From: Fistulifera solaris
Lineage: Eukaryota > Bacillariophyta > Bacillariophyceae > Naviculales > Stauroneidaceae
Reading direction: 5' to 3'
NCBI GenBank assembly: GCA_030295235.1
Contig: AP026152.1
Span: forward strand, 1 to 64,000
DNA length: 64,000 nt
Shown: positions 56,101 through 64,000 of the stretch, in pieces
How the letters are laid out: each line of letters starts with the position of its first letter
How positions within the stretch are numbered: the first letter of the stretch is position 1
The notes under the pieces: generated by a model
Told to the model about the DNA's origin: nothing
The model's database searches: none
Seen by the model: the letters and a program-made list of their open reading frames with translations, nothing else
Made by a program: the position numbers and the translations under genes

Positions 56101-58722
56101 CTGAGAAGCATGGTGGTTCTGCGGGATCTGAAGTATGGCAGATTGCGAAGCAACCTGCCGATGTGGAGGATCTTTCTTCTAGATCGCAAGAGCCCCAAAC
56201 CGTTGAGCGGAAGATGCGTGAAACGGTTGGTGATAGTGTGCGTGGATTTGAAAAGAGTCAAAATATGCAAGAGTCCCTCGCGATAAATATGAATGCTCGC
56301 TCTGGTGATGCAGGTGTGCCTCAGCCAATTGAGGAAACGGATCGTAAGGCAGACAGTGGTGACTTTGGAGCACAATTGAGCCAGACAATCTTTGAGGCTA
56401 CTGATCAAAATCTCCCTAAAACTGTAGACAGGCCAAATGAATCCGGAGCGAGTCAGACTATGCAAGAGTCTCCTGGCATGAATGGTCGTTCTGCTAGTTC
56501 TAAAGTACCTCAAGCTTCAGAGCAAGAGCTTCTTAAGGCAAATGGGAATAGTGCTTTTCAGGCTAAGCAAGAATTTGTAGCACTAGATGGCACCTCTGTC
56601 AGTCGTGAAATACCTCTGACAGACAATACTTCGCCGGAAAGCACCGATGGTACTCAGGGCGCGACTCAAACAGGACAAGAGGCATTGCCACCATCGGCTG
56701 CTCCAAGGGCCGTTGATGCTATTTTGCTGCCTACGAGTGTCAATACTGGTAGACGGGTGCCGGACAAGAACACAAATTGGACTGATGGAGAGGTGGAATA
56801 CTCATCAACGGATGCGGAAAAGTCAAAAGCAGAACCTTCACAGCTTCTAGAGAGCGACAATCAGGCCACGTCCTCAAACCCCTGGCCTTATGTTTCTGGT
56901 GAAACGTTTACAGCACCTCCGAACTTTGGATCTTATGTCGACATGGTCGCTGCAGCCGCTCTAGCTGATTTTTCAAGAAAGGAGAAGTACAGTTCTAGCG
57001 AAATGGTTGACGTAATCGACCCCGACGATGAATTTTCCTCCTTGAACTCCAGCTTTCAATGACGCGATGCATTTAAGGGAGATCAGTAACTTACACAATC
57101 ATCTTTTCTACTGCAGGTATCAACGGTGACACTAGATCTGTGACTGACATCACCGACAGATTCGGCCAGAAAAATGCAATGGAACCTACCTCTCGTCTAC
57201 CGCCTACAGATAATGAAAAGAGAAACGGCTTTGGTTCCTATTTAGATCAGATCTCACGAGGCGACAGCCAATCTGTAAATGGCGCTCGTGCCAGCGGGTC
57301 GATGAGGGGTCAGAGCAACCCGTCAGGATGGAATGCTACTGGTTTGAGCGATCCTGATTCATGGGATCCCAGAGACTTTGATCCTTTAACTCAGTCATTG
57401 AGTGGAAGATCAGTGCCTCAGTCACGTGATGAACAGCGACAATCGTTACCACGTCCTACTCCACCTATTGGTGTTTCACCTCGTCCGAACTTGGGGACTG
57501 CAACGCCGATTAATCAACCACAGTCAAACAGTCAAAATCGACCATCTCCAGCGCAGAGAATACCTTCAAACAATATGCAAAGGCCTCCGGATAGAAACGG
57601 CGCTAATCAATCTTCTCCGCGAGCTCCCAAGTCGGATCGGAAACCAGCTTGGACTCCTACGTCGAATAGCGCACCTTACACAAACCCGTCGACACTTATG
57701 CCAACTGATGTGGCACAGCTCTCACAAGCACCGCTACAAGGCGAATCGGTGCAAAGAACTCAGGAGAGAAACCGCACGGAAAGGCCGCCACCGCCACAAG
57801 CTGAAAAAGAGCAACCTGGACGCCACCTTCCAACAATGCGCCATACACCAATCCCTCTACGTTAATGCCTACAGATGTGACTCCTGTAGACGGTGACTCG
57901 TATCTCGGCTCATTGTCGCCCAGCTCGACTAGCACGCGACCTAGAGGCTCCTATAATCCGTTCGGTAGACCAGCTGCCTCGAATACTGGCAGCCCTCCAA
58001 CCGGTCCTTCTGAGAATGCAGCGAGACCGCGAACAATCACCGCCGGACCGGCTGGAACATCAACCAACGATCGAGCAAGTCCCGTTGGTGCTGCTAGGAG
58101 TACAAGATTGCCTAGTCCGCGCCCGGACACGCGTTCTCAACCAGAACCTGCTGAACAACGACCGCCTGTAAAACCTTCAAGAGAAAGTGTCCAAACGGAT
58201 CGTGCGCCAGTAGGTAATTCCGAACCATCATCTTCTCCTGCAGTTCTCAGCCGTCCTGTTGAACCCACCAGGGAAGAAATGCCCCTACAAAGAACTATAG
58301 TAACACCGCAACCGACTCGTCGACCGCAATCCCCTCTGGTTCCGGCTGATTTAATTCGTCCGGTCGAACCGGACATCACATCGGTCACCAGGACGAGCTC
58401 GGGGCGTTCCGACACGAATGATTCCAGAACTCAGCCTGGTTCAGCTGCACGTAACGGCTTTTTTCCACAACAATCCCCACAATCCACTAGCAGAGATCGC
58501 AACGGAGCAAACACAAATAATGCGTCTAGCGGCCAATCGACTAATGAACCCTCATCAGGATCTAGTGAAACCCGTAGGGTCGACTCATCGGTTGGACCTG
58601 ACCAGCCACGAGCAAACAGAACACCGTGGATATCCTCGGGCAATTCTAACGAGCAGTCAGATTACAATCCGAGGAATTTCGATCCAAGAACGCAAAGCTT
58701 TCGCGAGACTTCGCGACGGTGA
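53145..58722 (+). CDS. Very large low-complexity secretory/plastid protein with KKEEPKKDEV repeats, several frame breaks, alternative splice forms
   Basis: Exon 1 (53145-53501) encodes a signal peptide (RFLIIAGLVVPATTF) and a helical start. Exon 2 begins at 53607 (VLTATGTLSAAYVLLNVVPL). A Lys/Glu-rich region with a 14-residue repeat (KKEEPKKDEVKAEV) follows, then a membrane-like segment (VGLFTSVAFLATTVGGFVIAA). At 55242/55243 a good donor (AATG/GTAAGT) can join an acceptor at 57116, giving about 1199 residues ending at 58722 in Pro/Ser/Asn-rich sequence. If that 1874-nt intron is retained, the frame stays open to 57062 and gives about 1270 residues. Single-base breaks lie at 54159-54163, 54599-54602, 54790-54793, 55184-55189 and 57804-57808. 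A structural or matrix role is inferred. It could also be two genes. Confidence 0.62.
54240..54560 (+). repeat. 42-bp coding tandem repeat (14 aa)
   Basis: About seven and a half copies of a 42-bp unit (GAAGTCAAGAAGGAGGAACC then GAAGAAAGACGAAGTGAAAG) encode KKEEPKKDEVKAEV or KGEV. Higher-order alternation of AEV and GEV units shows duplication of pairs. Confidence 0.93.
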
Positions 58723-58861
58723 AAGATCTGACAGTATCATGAAATTGACTCAAAATGGTGTAAACGTCAGGCGAGAACAAGGGCAACATCATATCATCCG
58801 CCAACAAATTTTGTACATTATATAGATCAACTTTAATAGCTAATAAAAGATGGATAACAGA

Positions 58862-61855
58862 TTATGAAGTGGATGGGCGGTATCTCTCTTGAAGCAAACT
58901 TCCTGTTTTGGCGTAGTTAATGCTGCTTTCATCGTAATGATTCGAAGCTGACTTCTTCTCAACTCTTCGGAAAAGACCGACTGCCACTCCCAACAAGTCG
59001 TTTGTTTTCGCGCAACTTGCGTTCAATCGATCGCTTTTAAAGTCAACTGCATTTGCGAAGGAAGTTAAATCTTTAATGACGAGGTCGGGATTGAATCCGG
59101 AAGAACGAGATCTTGTATGTTCCAACTTAAACTTTGCACGTGCCTCGCCGTGATTTGTTGGAGTATTCTGCGATTCGGGTGCGCTATCATAATTAGTAAT
59201 TGACATGAACTCAGAAGAAAGGCTATGGCGCAAGGTGAGGTTTCGCGGTTCCAATAGCCGTTCCGTGAAAGGTTTCAAGGGTTTCGTTCCTAATAATGCC
59301 ATCTCGTAATTTTGTCGTTCTTTATCATTTTCATCGTCGCCTTCTGGGATCGACACATGTTGCATGGACATGGCACGTCTACCTCGAGAAACGGATAGGT
59401 TGTTTCCATTGTTTCCGAAACTTTTGACATCATCTCCATCTAAAATCGTCGTCGAAACATGTTGCATTGAAGCCACGCGCCGTCGACGACGGCGAGGAGA
59501 CGGAAGAGCTTTATTTGGTGACGCCGCACTCACACCCTCTCCTCTGTTTGCTTTCGAATTGATAATACGTGGCGATACTCCACTCAAAGATGTTTCGATT
59601 TGTCGCTCCACTTTCTTTGAGAAGGGAACATGACCAATAGAGCTTGCTCTCTGTTTTCTCCTGAACGGCGAGCGTCGACGACCGTTTTCATCGTTTGCCG
59701 TCTTCAAGGAATCTGTTGTCACGAATCGGATTGAACGGGAGGATCTAGTTGGGCTCTGATTACGACTTGTGCCATGTTTAGTACTGGTAAGCTCACCAAC
59801 CGTCTGCCCATTCAACTCTTTGTCGTCAATACACTCCGACGGAATATGTTCTGCCGCTGTAGATATTGCTGTTTGACCGTGAATTACTTTACTCGATGCA
59901 GATGTCATAGTAGACGACATCAAATTCGACATGTGATTCATTGATGCTGATCTACCTCTTCGTTTCCCCGGAGACGACCGGATGCGTCTCTTTACACTAC
60001 CCGGGGAAATCTCTGTAACATCGGTTGTCTTGGTGGTCGAAACAGTTGGCTCAGAGTCATGTGTACTAGGTTGTGTCTTTCGCGGGTCATGTGCCGTCCT
60101 ACTGATGCACTGCCCTTGAAATTTTCGGGCAACACTCCTACAGGGCGATGCGTTTTCTTCCGGTTCGACTCCCGATTCGGAAAGACTAATGATCGGAATT
60201 CCCACGAGCCCGTTTTTAGGTTGTTTCTTTCGCGGACTAGGCAAACCATCCATAGCTTGTTTGGGTGATAAAGTTGTTGGCTTGTCCATTCCTGATGACG
60301 AAACATCCATATGTTGCTCATTCGAAACCGGCCGAGACCTTGCTCTATTCGTTTCTGCTGGTCGCACCTTTCGTGGACTGGCCTGCTTCTTTCTAATAAC
60401 TGTTTCGTTCATGGTCTTTGGTTGAGAAACGGACGCATCGAGTGCATTTGTGATTGCCTTATTTTCCGTTTGTCGGATTCGTCGAGGACTACTTTTCCGT
60501 TTGGGGATTTTGTTAGGCGGGGAATTCGCGACCTCCTCTGGCATGGTTTCCTCTCGTCGGCTATGGGTACTTGTCGTCATGTCTTGTTGATTTGCTGGTT
60601 CATGTTTCGTCTTGGTCGGTGATTTTGGTCGGCGACTGCGCTTTTGTGTAGTATCAGGATTCTTCTCCAGTGATGATAGTGATTGTTTAGAAGCGGAAGA
60701 CGGCGACGAAACCGGAAGAGGCGGTAATGGTAGAGACGTTTGAGACGAGACCGGAGATGTCGATCCAGTCTCAGCGTCGGGCGTGGAAGGACTCGCTTCG
60801 GGAAATCGCGTCGAATGACCCCCGTAGCCGCCCGACCGGTCGGTTCCAATTTCTTCTGATGAATGAGAAAAGTGGCCAAAGGGTGTGGATCTCGATCGGT
60901 CGGTGTAAGCGCCTGTGGATCGGGTCTATGACGATGATTTGGCGGGGAACTCACAAAGGGTAACATTGTCGACGTCTTGTTCGAGCCGCTGGTTGGAGGC
61001 TTGGGAGAAGACGAGCGGCGCTGGGGCATGATGAGTCCTTGTGTAGTATTTTTGTTTTTAGTTGGCGGAGGGTACTCAATAATCCGTCTCGGTTGTCGAG
61101 CATTCGATAAACTCGAATCTAAATAAGGCTCTCCACCCGCAACCGAGGCTCGTCGTGGTTGTTTGAGTGTATTTGGTTCTGGTGGAAAACGGCTGGTAGC
61201 CGCGGATAAGGACGCACGTCTCATCTTCAGAGCATCATTTGAAGGATTGGGAAGCGATGAAAAGAAAGTGGTCATATCTTTTAACAGAGGCACTTCCGTC
61301 GGCGGAATAGGTTCGAGCGCTGTATCTAAAGTAATCGCCGAAACATCACTGCGAAGATGATGGCTCGTTCTTGTCGTAATCATGGTGCCGTCTTGCCGTG
61401 GAAAGCGATGGAACAAGGAGCTATTCTGTTCCACAATTTTGTTGCGTAGGAAATATTGCATTAAATTCGGTAGCTCATCATCTTTTTCACTTTCATTTTC
61501 ATCACTCAAAGAAAGCAAACTAGCCGCAGCAAAACTGCGTTGTAACGGAGAATCGTCAGCAATCTCCATTCGTAACATTTCGTCGGAATCTTCTTTCCTT
61601 TGTAGCTGTTCGTCTCCGTTCGCTTGTCTCCTACGTTGTTGCTGTTGTTGTCGCGGCTCTACGTGCTCTTTTCTTTTCTTGTTTCTTGGAAATCGTTGAC
61701 GAAAGAGACATGCTGTTTCGGTGCTGCTTGGAATTATTTCGAAAGGAAAGAACAGCGCCTCCAGAGAGAGTGACAAGCCGACGCATTCCACGATGTGGCG
61801 CGACTTTTTCCTCCTCCGCGCTGGTGTCTCGCACCTTCAAATCAAACCGCATCAT
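58862..61855 (-). CDS. Large disordered Ser/Arg/Pro-rich protein with RRxS motifs, two frame breaks
   Basis: About 997 residues once two single-base breaks (T4 run 61669-61672 and CC 60912-60913) are corrected. Almost the whole chain is polar and probably disordered. It contains many basophilic kinase consensus sites (RRASLSAATS, RRASVAGGE, RRSSSPKPP). A recurring motif Rxx(A/M)SMxHVS appears as GRSASMNHMS, RVASMQHVS and RAMSMQHVS, with RASSIGHVPFS related. A short conserved-looking C-terminal segment (FNPDLVIKDLTSFANAVDF, LLGVAVGLFRRVEKK) may be folded. No signal peptide. It converges with the large repeat gene. Possibly a cytoskeletal or signalling scaffold, but this is not established. Confidence 0.65.
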
Positions 61856-64000
61856 CAAAACTTGCTCGTTTGTCGATTGTGGGTTGAGGAAACTTCTTCT
61901 TCCTTAAGTATCCTAGATTGAGTCATGTATTGTGAGACGATGTCTCTCTAAATAAAGTGATACTATGAACCACGACCGCTTTCGTGTATTATTTCCAAAA
62001 TGGGTCCAACGTTGAAGACGGCAGAGCCAAGTAAGAGGACTCATCGGCTGTGACTCCAAATAAGTACGAAAATTAGCTGTTACAAACAGTTAAAAATAGC
62101 TATAAATAGAAGTACAGGCAATTTATGATTGAGTAGTGGACTAAGTGCCGGATGCTGTATGTATTGATATAATTAGCCATGTCACACGTTCCTAGCGAGA
62201 CACACAAAACAGAAACGAGACACAACACACGAACAAGCGCGTTGCAGTCACGAATTCTGCGACGACGCAAGAAGTTGACTTGCAAACGATAAAATCTAGA
62301 GAGATCAGTAGCCTAGACTAGTCTCCAGTCTAGATTGAAATAAAATCAATGTCTCTAACTCTATCTATCTGCTAACGTCGAATGAATATCTTTGTGGATT
62401 GTTCTTTTCTCATTTTACTATAGCCCAAAGTGTTGGTTCTACGATATCACGATTGGATTTCTGCTTTGATTCAATCGAAGATTTCAAACAACATCGTAAG
62501 TCCTTGTCCACCATGTTCCGTCCATTATTCCTCGTTGATTAGTTTTCGCATGTTTTAACTGTTGTAACAGCATTGCGCCTAGAGCCTTTATTTCGAACGA
62601 CGAACGCCGTTGTGGACCGTTCTTTCCGCATTTACTATGACCCAAAGTGTAAGTTTACGACAATCAAAGAAACGAGCCTCTTTCGAGCCAGATTCCATTG
62701 TTATCCATTTTGTTTTGCAAGGTCGGTAGCCCTTCTTCGTTTGAATGGTATAGTTATCGCCTTCATAAGCATATCGAATTCGCGCTTCTAATTGATATGT
62801 CGAATATCTTGCCATTATCGTGCTTTTCAATATTTGACTATAGTCCAAAGTGTAGGTTCTACCAAATCACGACTGAATTTAGTCTTGACAATTTTAAGCC
62901 AGATTCGGTTTTCAAGCTTGTAAACTTCATTATTTGCCTTTTTACAATGCAAATCCTTTCAGCTGCATTTGTCGTGCACACATTGATGTTATACGTCAAA
63001 TATCCTGCTCAAAAGTGTGGCATGTGGCATCAACTTTACCAGGACTGGGTTTCAGCCACGAATAGCTTCCTACGAACGAATGACGAAACGCACGCGAAAC
63101 GCGAAACATCCTTTCATTTCTTCTCTTTTTGTCATCCGTAAAAAATTAAAGAGGATATCTGGTAGTGCACGGTCATGGTTGCTGTTGCATTGAGCCATGA
63201 CTGATAATCCAGTCGTGACGAAAAGCTCTATACTACACGTTGAAAGATACTAATGTGCCGACAAAGATCTTTCGAAACCTTTTCGACGCGAGTTGTTTTA
63301 TGCATTTGAAAACAAAAATATACTCCGTATTTTATCAACAGCTATACCTTGAACGACGATTGTACCATTTATCATTTACCGGTTTATTTTCGGACCCAAT
63401 TGCTGCCGTCTCCATCCTTTTCCGTAGTTCGACCATGACTGAATATCTCAGTCGCGGATGGCTTGAACCAACACTTTGAGCCTATAGTGAACATGGCAGT
63501 CAACGAGCCGGATGCTTTTCTACGCAAAATCATTGCGATGTTACATTGAATGAAGGCCCATTTCATGAAAGAGAAATTTTGGGATTTCATTTTATGTTTG
63601 ATGCGGTCTCCATTTTTGCCGTAGTTCGACCTTAACTCCATTTCAGTCGTTGATGGCGTAAACCAACACTTTGCGACTATAGTGCTTTTTGAAGTACATT
63701 CGGCTCATCGCATTTTTTTCAACAAAAGCTTGTCAAACCAAAAAGGGGGTGCAAAATAAGCCATCAATGCATTGCTGCCACGAAAGTCTTTAGTTCCCTA
63801 TTCCCTATCGGCGTATCGCTCGTTCATTTCCAAGCCGTATCGTGTCGAACGAATCATTCTGCTGCGTCAAAACCAAAACGCGGCCAAGAATTGTCGTCCC
63901 CCATTCTCGCACACGATCTGTATTAAGAGTATCGTGAACTTCAATCCGAATATTAGAAGGAAGCTGTAGGAGGAGCAGCATTAGTCCGTTTTTGAGCGTC
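61856..64000. other. Gene-poor end with degenerate ~200-240-bp repeats
   Basis: Reverse-oriented CTATAGYCCAAAGTGTWGGTTCTAC blocks lie near 62422, 62634 and 62838. Forward-oriented hairpins (CATGACTG...CAGTCG) lie near 63196, 63434 and 63631; after the last two, ACCAACACTTTG and CTATAGTG follow. These are copies of the dispersed hairpin family in two opposing orientations. Short frames in this region have no protein-like character. Confidence 0.65.

Noticed and set aside
1-64000. tRNA and rRNA genes
   Set aside because: I looked for B-box-like GTTCRANNC sequences and rRNA-like stretches in the intergenic regions by eye and saw no cloverleaf-compatible candidate; tRNAscan-SE and a covariance search would settle it.

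Overview
The window is the left end of a eukaryotic chromosome. It opens with seven CCCTAA telomere repeats and then carries about 27 protein genes on both strands. Short introns, signal peptides followed by an A-F (ASAF-type) plastid cleavage motif, and the gene content point to a photosynthetic stramenopile, most likely a diatom. That is inferred from sequence features only, and the species is not identified.

Layout. 1-2.2 kb: telomere and a subtelomeric ~424-bp repeat that recurs at 36.8-37.4 kb. 2.4-14 kb: pyruvate kinase, a methyltransferase-like protein, a small proline-rich protein, an N-myristoylated ankyrin/armadillo protein, an XPG/Rad2 repair nuclease and a SANT-like protein. 15-17.6 kb: two secreted Spondin-domain paralogues, tail to tail, followed by a 218-bp tandem repeat. 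19.4-26.9 kb: membrane-anchored purple acid phosphatase, PEP carboxylase, a secretory coiled-coil protein and a METTL21-type methyltransferase. 26.9-28.5 kb: an array of the palindrome CCAGATTTTCTGG filling the space between two divergent genes. 28.6-39.8 kb: a type II Golgi-type protein, a heat-shock-factor-type regulator, a secreted VWD protein, an LRR-like protein, a small Cys-rich secreted protein and an F-box-like protein. 40.5-40.8 kb: a foldback element with a 5-bp target duplication. 42.1-45.7 kb: two copies of a tiny unknown protein flanking a second palindrome array (205-bp units). 46.2-53 kb: UNC93-like transporter, a conserved unknown, a plastid-targeted protein with a 13-nt microexon, and tandem secreted N-glycosylated paralogues. 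53.1-61.9 kb: two very large low-complexity proteins. 61.9-64 kb: degenerate ~210-bp repeats in two opposing orientations.

More than half of the genes are interrupted by single-base shifts, nearly all at homopolymer runs. Correcting each by one base restores conserved family sequence, so I read these as base-calling errors rather than pseudogenes. Such genes are annotated as CDS with the break positions given.

Functionally the genes are mostly unrelated housekeeping and secretory genes. Pyruvate kinase and PEP carboxylase both act on phosphoenolpyruvate. Several genes (Spondin, VWD, acid phosphatase, glycosyltransferase-like, tandem glycoproteins) encode secreted or cell-surface products. 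The most unusual content is non-coding: two arrays built on one palindromic motif, a dispersed hairpin family, and the foldback element.
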